DNA of 64,000 nt from contig JBKBIP010000005.1 of NCBI GenBank assembly GCA_046297495.1, positions 124,001 to 188,000 of the forward strand, in the 5' to 3' direction. The notes under the pieces are model-generated. The model had not been told where the DNA came from and did not search any database. It was given only the letters and a program-made list of their open reading frames with translations. This document shows positions 36,024-45,655 of this stretch, piece after piece. The stretch is from JBKBIP01 sp046297495. Its GTDB lineage: Bacteria; Planctomycetota; Planctomycetia; Gemmatales; Gemmataceae. Both the position numbers and the translations under genes were made by a program. Numbering within the stretch: the stretch's first letter is position 1; every line of letters begins with the position of its first letter.

Positions 36024-36479
36024 TTAGCCCTCCCCCCCTTCGTCGCGGTCGAGGGCTTCTTGCATCAGACGCGCTTCCTTGCGGCCATGTTCCTCGAGTT
36101 TATCCAGCAGCAACCGCAGATCGTCGCACACCAAGGTAAATGCCGCGCGGTCCAGCGGCGAGATGCGTTCGAGACGATTGACCAGCCGGTTGATCTTGGC
36201 GCGGAACTCGTCATGCTCGTGCCGCAGCGCATCGACGGCTTTGGCCAATTGCGGGCTAGCGGATGTCACCACGTCCATGTAGCCGTCGTATTCCTCTAGC
36301 GCCATCAAGCGGTCCACGTGGCGTTGAAAGCATTGGGCGATGAAGCGTACGGTGGACAGTTGGCGGGAGAAGTCCTCGCTTTGCCCTTCCCAGCTCATGG
36401 CGGCGCGCAAGCCGTTCATGAGATCGCCCAGCAAGTTGTTCTCCACCCGGGTCTGTTGGGCAATGTCACGATGATTCAT
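36024..36479 (-). CDS. Hemerythrin-like helical protein
   Basis: A 151-aa all-helical protein. ATG 36479 has GGAGG 8 bases upstream, so the longer in-frame start at 36557 is rejected. The pattern of histidines and acidic residues ('FIAQCFQRHVDRLMALEEYDGYMD', 'LRHEHDEFRAKINRLV', 'LLDKLEEHGRKEARLMQEAL') fits a hemerythrin HHE cation-binding four-helix bundle, which binds a di-iron centre. Not all ligand positions can be placed with certainty, so iron binding is likely rather than shown. Possible roles are oxygen or redox sensing. It stands alone between the gene-poor stretch and the EF-G-like gene. Confidence 0.72.
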   Translation of the reverse strand: MNHRDIAQQTRVENNLLGDLMNGLRAAMSWEGQSEDFSRQLSTVRFIAQCFQRHVDRLMALEEYDGYMDVVTSASPQLAKAVDALRHEHDEFRAKINRLVNRLERISPLDRAAFTLVCDDLRLLLDKLEEHGRKEARLMQEALDRDEGGEG

Positions 36480-36763
36480 GATGCGAACCTCCCTCACAAT
36501 CCAAGTTGCAGGGGGACATAGTGGTAATAGAACGCGCTGATGGAGAGGCTTATTCATATTGTACCGCTTTCCTCATCGCATGGTGCATTCACGTTGCTGG
36601 GAAAACGGCGGGCATGGTGTTTTAGCATCGCTTGGGAGGACCGAGTTGGAATCAGACCAACAACGGAAGCGTGGCCGGTTGTTTGTGGTGCCAGTCGCCG
36701 AGCGAATCCCAGGCACGGCGGGTCCGTTCACCCGCCGCGCTCTGGTTCTCGTCCAAGGGCACC

Positions 36764-38905
36764 TCAATCTTCTTCCTCGGCTTCCAGCTTGGCCTTGCTG
36801 ACGATCTGCTGTTGGACGTTGCCGGGAACGATGTCGTAGTGGCTAAACTCCATCGTGTAGGACCCTTGCCCTTGGGTGATGCTGCCGAGCTGGGCGGCGT
36901 AGCGGGTCACTTCGGCCAACGGCACTTTGGCTTTGAGCACCGCCAAATCACCGGGCAAACTATCTTGATTCTCGATGCGGGCGCGTTTGGTATTCAGGTC
37001 TCCTAAGATGGCCCCGGTGTATTTCGAGGGGATGGTCACTTCCAAATCCACGATCGGTTCCAGCAACACCGGCTTGGCCTGCAGGAAGGCGTTCTTGAAA
37101 GCGATCCGGCCCGCGGTCTTGAACGCTTGTTCGGAGCTGTCCACCGGATGATCCTTGCCAAAGAAGACTTCGACCGCCACATCCTGGATGCGATACCCGG
37201 CCAACGCCCCGCGTTCGAGCAGCTCCCGGCAGCCCTTTTCCACGGCGGGGATGAACTGATTGGGGATCGAGCCGCCGACGATGGTGTCGATGAAAGCGAA
37301 GTTCATTTCCGGGTCGTAGTGGGCGGCCCGCATCTTCTCGAAGTGGTCCTTGTTGGCGAATCGTTCCAACAATTCCTCTTCGGTGGTGATGTCGCGGGAC
37401 AAGGGGAAGACGCGCAGATGCACTTCGCCGAACTGGCCGCGACCGCCGGATTGTTTCTTGTGCCGGTGGCTGGCCTCGGCGGGAGCGGTGATCGTCTCGC
37501 GGTAGGGGATTTTCGGTTCCTTGGTGATGATGTCCAGGTCGAAACGGCGTTTGAGACGATTCTGCACCACGTCCAAATGCAATTGGCTCATGCCGCTGAT
37601 GACCAGCTCCTTGGTTTGGGTGTCGCGCGTGACCTTGAAGGTGGGGTCTTCCTCGGCGATCTTGGCCAAGCTGCCGGAGATTTTCTGCTCGTCGCCGCGC
37701 GACTTCGGCTCGACGGCCAAGCCAAACATCGGCGTCGGAAAGACCATCGGCGGCAAGGTGGGCGCGCTGCTGGATGAGGATACGGTATCGCCGATGGCCA
37801 AATCCTCCACCTTGGCGACGGCCACGATGTCGCCAGCAATCGCATCCGTCAGGCTTTGTTGCTGTTTGCCTTGCATGAGCATCAAGCCGCCGGAGCGCGA
37901 CGACTTGCCGGTGCGCATGTTGTAAATCGGTTGATCGGCGCTCATCTTGCCGGAATAGATGCGGATGAAGCTGAGATTGCCGACGAACTTGTCGTTGATG
38001 GCCTTGATGACTTGCCCCACGAATTCGCCGCTTTCGCTTGGTTCCAACTCCACTTCGACTGCTTCGGGGCCGGAGCCTTTCTTAGCCTTGCGGCGTTTGC
38101 CTTGAGCGGGGGAAGGGGCATCGCGGCACAGGGCATGCAGCAGCTCGACGATGCCGATGTCCTTCTTGGCCGACGTGCAAAAGATGGGTATCACCGTGCC
38201 AGCGGCGAGAGCCTTGGGAATGGCCGTGGCCAATTCGTCGGCGGTCACGCTTCCTTCCATCAGATATTTTTCCATCAGGGCGTCGTCGCACTCCACGACG
38301 GCGTCAATCAGCTGGGAACGGACCGCTTGCAAATCGACCAGACACCCCGCCGGTGCCGCGTCGGGCGGATTCAACACGCTGACCACTTCCTTGAAATGCG
38401 CTCCCTGACCGACCGGGGCGTTAAACAACACGCATCCTTTACCGAAGGTTTCTTGAATATGACCGATCAGTTGCTCGAAATGGATGTTGTCGGCGTCCAT
38501 CTTGTTGATGACCAACATGCGGGCCAAGCCCCGTTTGCCGGCTTCATGGAACATGCGCCGCGTGTTGACTTCGATGCCGTTGGGGGCGGAAATGACGATC
38601 ACGGCGGTCTCGACGGCGTACAAGGTTTCCAGGGCGGCGCCGACGAAATCGGGATACCCCGGCGCGTCGAGGAGGTGGACGTGCTTGCCTTCGTGCTCGA
38701 AGTGCAACACGCTGGTATCGATGGAGACTTGCCGCTTCTTTTCTTCCTCCTCGTAATCGGACACGCTGGTGCCATCGTCCACGCTGCCGCGGCGATCGAC
38801 GGCGCCGGCCTTGAACAAGAGCGCGTCGGCCAGCGATGTCTTTCCGGCGGCGCCATGCCCCACCAAAGCCACGTTGCGAATGTCATCGACGCGATACTTG
38901 GCCAT
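36764..38905 (-). CDS. Elongation factor G-like translational GTPase (EF-G2 type)
   Basis: A 713-aa GTPase of the EF-G family. G1 is GHGAAGKTS (16-24), G3 is DAPGYPDF (80-87) and G4 is NKMD (134-137). The usual G3 text of EF-G is DTPGHVDF; here the catalytic His is Tyr, as in EF-G2-like paralogs. Domain IV contains 'HKKQSGGRGQFGEVHLRVFPL' (about 480-500), and the C-terminal domain 'EPIVDLEVTIPSKYTGAILGDLNTKRARI' is well kept. A basic insertion near residue 270 ('GKRRKAKKGSG') is unusual. It is unlikely to be the main EF-G because no ribosomal genes are around. It lies 31 bases downstream of hisA on the same strand. Confidence 0.93.
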   Translation of the reverse strand: MAKYRVDDIRNVALVGHGAAGKTSLADALLFKAGAVDRRGSVDDGTSVSDYEEEEKKRQVSIDTSVLHFEHEGKHVHLLDAPGYPDFVGAALETLYAVETAVIVISAPNGIEVNTRRMFHEAGKRGLARMLVINKMDADNIHFEQLIGHIQETFGKGCVLFNAPVGQGAHFKEVVSVLNPPDAAPAGCLVDLQAVRSQLIDAVVECDDALMEKYLMEGSVTADELATAIPKALAAGTVIPIFCTSAKKDIGIVELLHALCRDAPSPAQGKRRKAKKGSGPEAVEVELEPSESGEFVGQVIKAINDKFVGNLSFIRIYSGKMSADQPIYNMRTGKSSRSGGLMLMQGKQQQSLTDAIAGDIVAVAKVEDLAIGDTVSSSSSAPTLPPMVFPTPMFGLAVEPKSRGDEQKISGSLAKIAEEDPTFKVTRDTQTKELVISGMSQLHLDVVQNRLKRRFDLDIITKEPKIPYRETITAPAEASHRHKKQSGGRGQFGEVHLRVFPLSRDITTEEELLERFANKDHFEKMRAAHYDPEMNFAFIDTIVGGSIPNQFIPAVEKGCRELLERGALAGYRIQDVAVEVFFGKDHPVDSSEQAFKTAGRIAFKNAFLQAKPVLLEPIVDLEVTIPSKYTGAILGDLNTKRARIENQDSLPGDLAVLKAKVPLAEVTRYAAQLGSITQGQGSYTMEFSHYDIVPGNVQQQIVSKAKLEAEEED

Positions 38906-38935
38906 AGCACAATCTCCTTCGCCCGCGGGAGGATT

Positions 38936-39685
38936 TCACGATTCCTCCGCTGAATTCTTCACACGGTCCTCTTGCTTGGTGAGTTCAATAGCTTGGGACA
39001 GGTCCAGTTGTTCCTCGTAGAGGGCGCGACCGATGATGCAACCCGCCAGCCGTAACCCGCACAACGCCCGCACGTCATCCAAGGTGGTGACACCGCCGGA
39101 AGCGATGATCGGCAGCGGCACGGCATCCGCCAGCTCGGCCAGCGCTCGCACGTTGGGACCGCTCAGCATCCCATCCCGGCTAATGTCGGTGTACACTATC
39201 GCCGCCAAGGGCCAAGCGGCACATTCCTGGGCCAGCTCCAGGGCGGAACGGTCGCTGACGTTCAACCAACCATCCGTGGCCAGGCGGCCATTCTTGGCAT
39301 CGAGGCCCAACACGATCTGGCCGGGAAAGCGCCGACAAACGGTTTCCAGCCATTGCGGTTCGCGCAAGGCGCGGGTGCCGACGACGACGCGCCGCACGCC
39401 CCAGCTCAACACTTCGGCAATGTGTGCCTCGCTGCGCAAGCCGCCGCCGAGCTGGCAGGGCACGCCGGCGGCCGCGACGATCTGCCGGATGCTGGCGCCG
39501 TTGACCGGCTGGCCGGCCTTGGCTCCATCCAGATCAACCAGGTGCAGAAATTCCGCTCCGTGGCTCACCCAACGCCGCGCCATGGCGGCCGGGTCAGCGC
39601 CGAATACCGTCTCCTGGGAATAGTCCCCCTGCCGCAGCCGCACGCATTGGCCGCCGCGCAAATCAATGGCCGGTAGAATAAGCAC
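38936..39685 (-). CDS. hisA: Phosphoribosylformimino-5-aminoimidazole carboxamide ribotide isomerase
   Basis: This TIM-barrel enzyme catalyses the Amadori rearrangement of ProFAR to PRFAR in histidine synthesis. The GTG at 39685 gives 249 aa beginning 'MLILPAIDLRGGQCVRLRQGDYSQETVFG', the usual HisA length and start; an in-frame ATG at 39748 would add 21 residues without family likeness. Catalytic Asp is in 'PAIDLRGG' (residue 8) and the second Asp in 'VYTDISRDGMLSGPN' (about 130). 'LPIIASGGVTTLDDVRAL' is the phosphate-binding part. No other his gene is adjacent; the EF-G-like gene follows after 31 bases. Confidence 0.94.
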   Translation of the reverse strand: MLILPAIDLRGGQCVRLRQGDYSQETVFGADPAAMARRWVSHGAEFLHLVDLDGAKAGQPVNGASIRQIVAAAGVPCQLGGGLRSEAHIAEVLSWGVRRVVVGTRALREPQWLETVCRRFPGQIVLGLDAKNGRLATDGWLNVSDRSALELAQECAAWPLAAIVYTDISRDGMLSGPNVRALAELADAVPLPIIASGGVTTLDDVRALCGLRLAGCIIGRALYEEQLDLSQAIELTKQEDRVKNSAEES

Positions 39686-39898
39686 GCTGTCCGCCTTGGA
39701 TAGGATCACTGCCGGCTGAATCAATTCCCTCGCGGAATACCCTGGCATTCTAAGGGCTGATACGGATTATGCAAGGGGTTCCACCGGTTGCGTGGCTCGT
39801 CCGCGGCTCGCCCGCTAAACTCTCCCATTCGCGCCTGCCTTTCCTTATAATGAGCACTTATTCATGACACCATAACCGCCGAAGGGGAGTAGCTTTTC

Positions 39899-42169
39899 AT
39901 GACCACCACGACCAATGGTTACAAGGTGATCGGCACCCGGCCGATCCGTCACGATGGCGTTGATAAAGTCACTGGCCGCGCCCTGTATGGGGCCGACATT
40001 CAGATGGCGGGGCTGCTGCACGGCCGGATTTTGCGTAGCCCCCATGCCCACGCCCGCATTCGCGGCCTCAAGGCGGATAAGGCGCTGGCACTGCCCGGCG
40101 TCGAAGCAGTGGTCACGTCCGCCGATCTGCCCGATCCGGGCACCAAGATTGCCGAGCTGGGGGAAGGGGCCATCGTGTTGCGCCATCTCAGTAGCAATTG
40201 CCTGGCCCGCGACAAGGTGCTGTACAAGGGACATGCCGTGGCCGCCGTCGCCGCCACCAGCCCCCATATCGCCGAGGAAGCGCTGAAACTGATCGAAGTG
40301 GATTATGAACCGCTGCCGCCGGTCATTGACGTGGTGGCGGCCATGAAGGATGGCGCGCCGCTCTTGCACGAGGAACAGCAAACCCAATCCCTCGGCAAAC
40401 CGACCGGCAAGAAATCAAACATCGCCAAGCATATTCAATTCAAGCACGGGGATGTGCAAGCCGGTTTTAAGCAGGCGGCGGTCGTCATCGAACGCGAGTT
40501 TCACACTGCCACCGTGCATCAGGGCTACATCGAGCCGCACAACGCCACCGCTATGTACAATCCTGACGGTCAGTTGACCATCTGGTGCAGCACGCAGGGA
40601 TCGTTCACCGTGCGCGCCCAAGTGGCCGAGTTGTTGCATGTGCCGGTATCCAAGGTCAAGGTGGTGCCGATGGAGATCGGCGGCGGCTTCGGCGGTAAGA
40701 TTCGCGTTTATCTCGAACCTGTTGCCGCTCTGTTGTCGCGCAAGACGGGCAAGCCGGTCAAGGTACTGATGAATCGGGCGGAAGTCTTCGAGGGGACCGG
40801 CCCAACTCCTGGCTCGTACATCAAGGTGAAAATCGGGGCCGACCAGCAAGGGCGCATCACCGCCGCCCAAGCCTACCTCGCCTATGAAGCGGGCGCTTTT
40901 CCCGGTTCGCCGGTTGGTCCTGGCTGCATGTGCATCTTCGCCTGTTATGACATTCCGAACGTGCATATCGACGGCTATGACGTGGTGGTCAACAAGCCGA
41001 CGACCTCCGCTTATCGCGCGCCCGGCGCCACCAACGCCGCCTTCGCTGCCGAGACGGTCATCGACGAGATTTGCGAACAACTGAAGATTGATCCCCTCGA
41101 CTTCCGCATTCAGAACGGGGCCAAGGAAGGAACCCGCCGCGCCGATGGCCCCGTGTATCCACGTATCGGCATGATCGAGACAGCCGAAGCGGCCAAGAAG
41201 CACCCACATTATGCGGCGCCCTTGCCAGGCCTCAATCGGGGTCGCGGCGTGGCGTCCGGTTTCTGGTTCAACATTGGCTTGAAATCGACCGTCAGCGCCA
41301 GCGTCAACGCCGATGGGACGGTGAACCTGGTGGAAGGCTCGACGGACATCGGCGGCACGCGCACCTCCATTGCCATGCAGCTGGCCGAGGCGCTGGGCAT
41401 CCGGGCCGAGGAGGTCCGCCCTCTCGTCGCCGACACGGAAGCGATTGGCTACACCGACGTCACCGGCGGCAGTCGCGTGACCTTCGCCACCGGCTACGCG
41501 GCTTACGAGGCAGCCCAGGACATCATCCGGCAGCTGAAGGACCGCGCCGCCCTCATCTGGGAAGTGAAGCCGGAGCAAGTCGCCTATGAAGGGGGCGTGC
41601 TCCGCTGCACTAGCGATGCCAGCAAGCAAATGACCTTCCAGGAATTGGCTGGCAAGCTCCACGCCACCGGCGGCACCATCATCGGCCGGGCCAGCGTCGA
41701 TCCCCCCGGCGCCGGCGGCGCGTTCGCCACGCACATCGTCGATGTCGAAGTCGATCCCGACACTGGCAAGGTGACCATCCTGCGTTACACTGCCGTGCAA
41801 GACGTCGGCAAGGCGATTCACCCCAGCTACGTCGAAGGTCAAATTCAAGGGGGCGTGGCGCAAGGCATCGGCTGGGGGCTGAACGAAGAGTACCTGTACA
41901 ACGAGCGCGGCGAGATGATGAACGCCAGCTACCTTGATTACCGCCTGCCGACCGCCCTGGATTTACCGATGATCGACACCGTCATTGTGGAAGTGCCCAA
42001 CCCCGGCCACCCCTACGGCGTCCGCGGCGTTGGCGAAGTCCCCATCGTGCCTCCCCCCGCCGCCCTCGCCAACGCCATCTACCGCGCCACCGGCGTCCGC
42101 ATGAGGGAACTCCCCATGTCACCAGGGCGCATGGTGCGCGAGCTACTGAAAAAGGCGACGAAGAGGTAA
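39899..42169 (+). CDS. Xanthine dehydrogenase-family molybdopterin-binding large subunit
   Basis: A 756-aa molybdenum hydroxylase subunit (XdhA/CoxL/aldehyde oxidase type). The N-terminus 'IRHDGVDKVTGRALYGADIQMAGLLHGRILRSPHAHARI' and the pterin-binding 'EIGGGFGGKIRVYLEP' (about 259-275) are diagnostic. 'TSAYRAPGATNAAFAAETVIDEIC' (near 368-391) and the end 'GVRGVGEVPIVPPPAALANAIY', with the likely catalytic Glu of this family, are present. The FAD and [2Fe-2S] subunits are not in the window, so the enzyme must use partners encoded elsewhere. Substrate is unknown. GGGGAG lies about 10 bases before ATG 39899. The last seven codons lie in an 86-base tandem duplication. Confidence 0.93.
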   Translation: MTTTTNGYKVIGTRPIRHDGVDKVTGRALYGADIQMAGLLHGRILRSPHAHARIRGLKADKALALPGVEAVVTSADLPDPGTKIAELGEGAIVLRHLSSNCLARDKVLYKGHAVAAVAATSPHIAEEALKLIEVDYEPLPPVIDVVAAMKDGAPLLHEEQQTQSLGKPTGKKSNIAKHIQFKHGDVQAGFKQAAVVIEREFHTATVHQGYIEPHNATAMYNPDGQLTIWCSTQGSFTVRAQVAELLHVPVSKVKVVPMEIGGGFGGKIRVYLEPVAALLSRKTGKPVKVLMNRAEVFEGTGPTPGSYIKVKIGADQQGRITAAQAYLAYEAGAFPGSPVGPGCMCIFACYDIPNVHIDGYDVVVNKPTTSAYRAPGATNAAFAAETVIDEICEQLKIDPLDFRIQNGAKEGTRRADGPVYPRIGMIETAEAAKKHPHYAAPLPGLNRGRGVASGFWFNIGLKSTVSASVNADGTVNLVEGSTDIGGTRTSIAMQLAEALGIRAEEVRPLVADTEAIGYTDVTGGSRVTFATGYAAYEAAQDIIRQLKDRAALIWEVKPEQVAYEGGVLRCTSDASKQMTFQELAGKLHATGGTIIGRASVDPPGAGGAFATHIVDVEVDPDTGKVTILRYTAVQDVGKAIHPSYVEGQIQGGVAQGIGWGLNEEYLYNERGEMMNASYLDYRLPTALDLPMIDTVIVEVPNPGHPYGVRGVGEVPIVPPPAALANAIYRATGVRMRELPMSPGRMVRELLKKATKR

Positions 42170-42320
42170 AGAGATGCGGCGCTGAGGGGAAGTCGCCAAT
42201 CCAAGCCGGTCGCCCCGCGACCGGCTTGAATCCAAAAAAGGCGACGAAGAGGTAAAGAGATGCGGCGCTGAGGGGAAGTCGCCAATCCAAGCCGGTCGCC
42301 CCGCGACCGGCTTGAATCCA
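42149..42320 (+). repeat. Exact 86-bp tandem duplication carrying a gene end and hairpin
   Basis: Units 42149-42234 and 42235-42320 are identical. Unit 1 includes the last codons and the stop (42167-42169) of the molybdenum enzyme gene. Each unit contains a 12-base perfect hairpin with a CCC loop (42202-42228 and 42288-42314). The second unit is a spare copy of the gene end plus its probable terminator. Confidence 0.9.
42202..42228 (+). terminator. 12-bp hairpin after the molybdenum enzyme gene
   Basis: The stem CAAGCCGGTCGC pairs perfectly with 42217-42228 around a CCC loop, 32 bases past the stop. A second identical copy is at 42288-42314. No T tract follows. Its outer bases recall the palindrome edge at 34115-34124. 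Confidence 0.6.
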
Positions 42321-42884
42321 ATGGAGCGAGGCCGAACACGCTTATCGAAGCGCCGAGAAACATCGACGCCAAGGCAACATCTCTGCCGCGACAATAGCCT
42401 ATCAAGATGTTTACTGTCTATATTTTGACACATATCTATCCCACAAAGCGGAGAAGCGTTTAGCGCGACTCTCAAAGCGCTAGAAAATAGGCCCACACGA
42501 AAATTTCACGCCACTTTGGCAAGGGCTGGCCGCCCATCGACCGGATCGCCAAGGTGGTCCGTGCGTGTGTTGACCAAGCAATACCGCCACGTCAAGAGGC
42601 TGCTATTCCCGCATTCCGTCTTGGCGATAGAGAGAAAATAAGTTACGCTGTGGAAAGCAGGAAGCTAACGAGCATGGGCGGCAAGCGTATCGCCGCTCGC
42701 TCCATCCACATGTGGGCTGGTTGATTTGCCAGGGATGGCGCTGGTTGCGGCTTACTCGCGAGTGGGGGGATGACATTCTCCTCTTTCCCCCTTCATGGCG
42801 TGGCCGATTTGTTTTCGGCTCCTTCCTGGCACAATCATTCCAGCGGGTTGCACCTCCCTCTTGGGCTAAAGGAGTTCGACGATC
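42321..42884. other. Intergenic gap
   Basis: A 564-base gap after the 86-base duplication. Open frames here have no good start or family likeness. Only the AAGGAG block ahead of the next ATG (42885) was recognised. Confidence 0.4.
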
Positions 42885-43811
42885 ATGGGCAAAACCGTCT
42901 GTCGTTCGGCGTCTGTGCTGCGACTGCTGATCCTGCAAGTGGGAGTAGTCGTCGTCTTGGCCAACTGGTTTGGAGTCACGGAGGCCGACCAGACCCCAAA
43001 TGAGAAAGCCCAAGCCGCCCCTGATCCGCTGGTCCAGGCGTGGACCAAGGCGCGGTGCGATGGCAAATACGCCATGCTGCTGCGCCAATTCAAGGTGGCC
43101 GAGGATGAGGAACAGTACGGCCCATTCCGCGAGATGGGGTTGGTGCGCGTCCGGCAATATCGCGGCCACAATGACTTGCCCGCTGGTTATTGGGTGTATG
43201 TCGCCCCCTACTGGTACATCTGGCGTGATCTGACCGCCATTCCCACGGTTAAGCGGGCCTGGGGACCGGAACAAGCCACCGGTAAACCGGATACCACGGC
43301 TTCCGGCGACTTCGGCACCGCTTGGGCCTCACTCACTCCCGACACCCGTGATGAGTGGCTGATGCTCGAATATGACCAGCCGGTCATGCCGCAATCGATC
43401 AAGGTCTATGAAACCTGGAACCCCGGCGCGATTCTCAAGGTGACGGCCTATCGGTTGGACGGCCGCGAAGTCGAAGTGTGGTACGGCGAAGATCCGACCT
43501 CAACCAGCAAGGATATGGGCATGTCGGAACTCAAGCTCAAGGCCGACTTCCCGACCAACCGCATCATGTTGCACCTGGATTCCCGCGAAGTGCGCGGTTG
43601 GAATGAGATTGACGCCGTGGCCTTGGTGGACCGTTCCGGCAAGGAACAATGGGCCACGTCCGCCGAAGCCAGCAGCACCAGCGCCGACGGCAACCAACAA
43701 ACCTTGCTGCAAGCCCTGATCGTGACCGAACAGCGCGTGCGCGGTCTGGAAGCCGAGCTGCGCCAACTGCGCGCGGTGGTTGAAGAATTGCGGAAAGAAA
43801 ACAAAGAGTGA
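42885..43811 (+). CDS. Secreted hypothetical protein with discoidin-like part and coiled-coil tail
   Basis: A 308-aa protein from ATG 42885 (GGAG about 10 bases upstream). A signal-like N-terminus ('VLRLLILQVGVVVVLANWFG') is followed by a charged region and, at about residues 135-255, a beta-rich part resembling galactose-binding/discoidin-like domains ('DEWLMLEYDQPVMPQSIKVYETWNPGAI', 'RIMLHLDSREVRGWNEIDAVALVD'). Similar modules occur in exported planctomycete proteins. The last 45 residues ('LQALIVTEQRVRGLEAELRQLRAVVEELRKENKE') form a clear coiled coil, which suggests oligomers. No catalytic motif was seen. It ends at a strong hairpin (43860-43902) shared with the converging PHP gene. Confidence 0.8.
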   Translation: MGKTVCRSASVLRLLILQVGVVVVLANWFGVTEADQTPNEKAQAAPDPLVQAWTKARCDGKYAMLLRQFKVAEDEEQYGPFREMGLVRVRQYRGHNDLPAGYWVYVAPYWYIWRDLTAIPTVKRAWGPEQATGKPDTTASGDFGTAWASLTPDTRDEWLMLEYDQPVMPQSIKVYETWNPGAILKVTAYRLDGREVEVWYGEDPTSTSKDMGMSELKLKADFPTNRIMLHLDSREVRGWNEIDAVALVDRSGKEQWATSAEASSTSADGNQQTLLQALIVTEQRVRGLEAELRQLRAVVEELRKENKE

Positions 43812-43859
43812 ACCACTGACGCCGTGGCGTTCGACAACATGTTTCGACTTGGTGGAGCC

Positions 43860-43902
43860 GAGCACGCAGCGCGAGCAAGTGCCTTGCTTGCGCTGCGTGC
43901 TC
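43860..43902. terminator. 20-bp hairpin between convergent genes
   Basis: Arms 43860-43879 and 43883-43902 pair at 19 of 20 positions with a 3-base loop (TGC). It lies between the stops of the secreted hypothetical protein (plus) and the PHP protein (minus) and is followed on the plus strand by a TTTTCTT tract (43918 region), so it is a good two-way terminator. Confidence 0.75.
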
Positions 43903-43930
43903 CTGTGATTTTCTTCGACGCGCATGATCG

Positions 43931-45247
43931 TCAAGGAAGGACGGGTTGCGTCCACGCCACCTCGACATCCCCGGTTCGGTACGGGTTGGGATGCGGTTTA
44001 CTGGAGATGACCTTGGCGCGAATGTACAGCTCCTTGCCCGTGAAGCGATAGACTGGCCGCGTGTCGGTGGATTCGGCCACGACTTGGCCGATGTCCGCGC
44101 TGTAAACGCGCGTCACGGGGAGCGGTTGGCCGTCATTGTCGAGCAGCGGCTCGGAATCCAGTGACGCATCGCGCAAAGTGGCGATGAACTGCGTGCGGTA
44201 GGTCACGCCCGGCTCGGCGCGAATGGATAGAACCAACTGATCTCCTTGTCGTTGGATGTCGTTGAGTGTCACGCCAGTGGAAGCATAAAAATCTCCTGCT
44301 TCCAGGGCGCGTACGATTCCCTCAGCGCTGAGGTACGGCGCCCGTGCCATGACCCAGCCCCGGCCAGGATTGGACTGTTTCACGCCGAATTGGTGGTAGC
44401 GGTGGGCGTCGTCGGTGGCCAGTCCATAAACCACCGGCAAGCGATGTTTCCCCAGTCGCAAAGCCAACACGATGTCCCACATCCGCTCGCAGCTGGGATG
44501 CTGGGCGTCCCCTTCGTTGCGGACGCTGGGATGGCCGTTATATACCTCGAAAAAGCGCATTTCCTCCGTCAATACCATGTCCTCCGCCCGGATGCCCCAG
44601 CCGAAATTGGGATGATTGACGAACGCGATCATCCGCCGCCCGCTTTTGTCTCGCTGCTCCGTCAGCTGGCGATGGTTGACTTGCATGGTCTCGGCCACGC
44701 TGTCGCCATCGATGGGTAACAGCACGTCGCGCAAGTTGATGGCGTTGATATGCACGGGATACTTGGTGTAACGGTGGGTGATCTCCTCGCCGGGAATCAG
44801 CAAGAAGCGACCGGGTTCCTCCAACAGGCTGCGAAATTCCGCTAACGGTTTGAGCCGGACTTGCTCCTGCCCCTTGAGTTTCCGTTGCTCCACCCAGACC
44901 GAGCCAAAGCGAGCCTGGTATTTTTCCAGAGCCTGGCGGCGCGGCCCCTCGGCGGGCAGATTCATCCAGCGCTCCCCCTCGGACAAGACATTGTGATCCG
45001 TCAAGGCCAGGAAATGGTAGCCATGTCGCTTATACCAATCGGCAATCATTTCGGGAAAATGATCGCCGTCGCTCCAAAACGAGTGCGTGTGCAAGTTTCC
45101 TTTCCAAAATCTGGGTCCTTCCTCACGCAGCACTGGCAATATGGTATCAGTTTCTTCTGGTTCCGATCTACCGGCTTGCCAAGCCGCGCTGATCGCCAGG
45201 CAGAGAGCTACAAAAGCGATTCCCAAGGAACGAATGCGCCGTGGCAT
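43931..45247 (-). CDS. Exported PHP-domain metal-dependent hydrolase
   Basis: A 438-aa protein. A hydrophobic N-terminus (residues 7-24) suggests export or anchoring. The PHP signature is 'GNLHTHSFWSDGDHFPEMIADWYKRHGYHFLALTDHN', with His53, His55, Asp60, Asp84 and His85 in metal-binding positions; 'FVNHPNFGWGIRAED' and 'GLATDDAHRYHQFG' follow near residues 205 and 290. The fold is that of histidinol phosphatase and polymerase PHP domains, acting as a phosphoesterase. The large C-terminal part (from about 330) is beta-rich ('LVLSIRAEPGVTYRTQFIATLRD'). Substrate is unknown. GAGG lies 6 bases before the ATG. Confidence 0.87.
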   Translation of the reverse strand: MPRRIRSLGIAFVALCLAISAAWQAGRSEPEETDTILPVLREEGPRFWKGNLHTHSFWSDGDHFPEMIADWYKRHGYHFLALTDHNVLSEGERWMNLPAEGPRRQALEKYQARFGSVWVEQRKLKGQEQVRLKPLAEFRSLLEEPGRFLLIPGEEITHRYTKYPVHINAINLRDVLLPIDGDSVAETMQVNHRQLTEQRDKSGRRMIAFVNHPNFGWGIRAEDMVLTEEMRFFEVYNGHPSVRNEGDAQHPSCERMWDIVLALRLGKHRLPVVYGLATDDAHRYHQFGVKQSNPGRGWVMARAPYLSAEGIVRALEAGDFYASTGVTLNDIQRQGDQLVLSIRAEPGVTYRTQFIATLRDASLDSEPLLDNDGQPLPVTRVYSADIGQVVAESTDTRPVYRFTGKELYIRAKVISSKPHPNPYRTGDVEVAWTQPVLP

Positions 45248-45655
45248 GAGTTACCTCGATAGTGGAGAGATTAGTCACGAAAGCGAGCGGAAAACGTCAG
45301 TTCCTTGGTGATGGCCTGTCACCGGGGAACGGACGGCCCCTCGCCAGTCCGCGAATCTCTGTTTTTTCCTGGCATCCACCTCCCTTGATCCCTACAATGA
45401 CAGAGCCAAAAAATTGGCGGGAAATTCGCGCCAAAGCGAAATCGGTTATTGACAGTTCGATTCACTTCGCGCATGTTGGAAAGGGAAGGGGGGGAAGCAA
45501 TTTCGCGCCCGTTGCCGAGCCTATCGTTGATCATACGAGAAGGCCGGTGGTTTGGCCTATTTCTTTCCCAATAATATTCCGTACCACCATTTAGGTTGCG
45601 CACGACGTTGAACGCCGTGCCTTGCTTCTTTAGTTTTGAGAAGGATGCCGCTGTC
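45248..45655. other. Divergent intergenic region, PHP gene / kinase-like gene
   Basis: A 408-base gap with no gene seen. TTGACA occurs at 45449-45454, but the base block 17 bases on (CATGTT) is a poor -10, so no promoter is called. Confidence 0.4.

Noticed and set aside
45449..45477. Promoter with TTGACA upstream of the kinase-like gene
   Set aside because: The box at the right distance (CATGTT) matches only 3/6 and the start is nearly 180 bases away.
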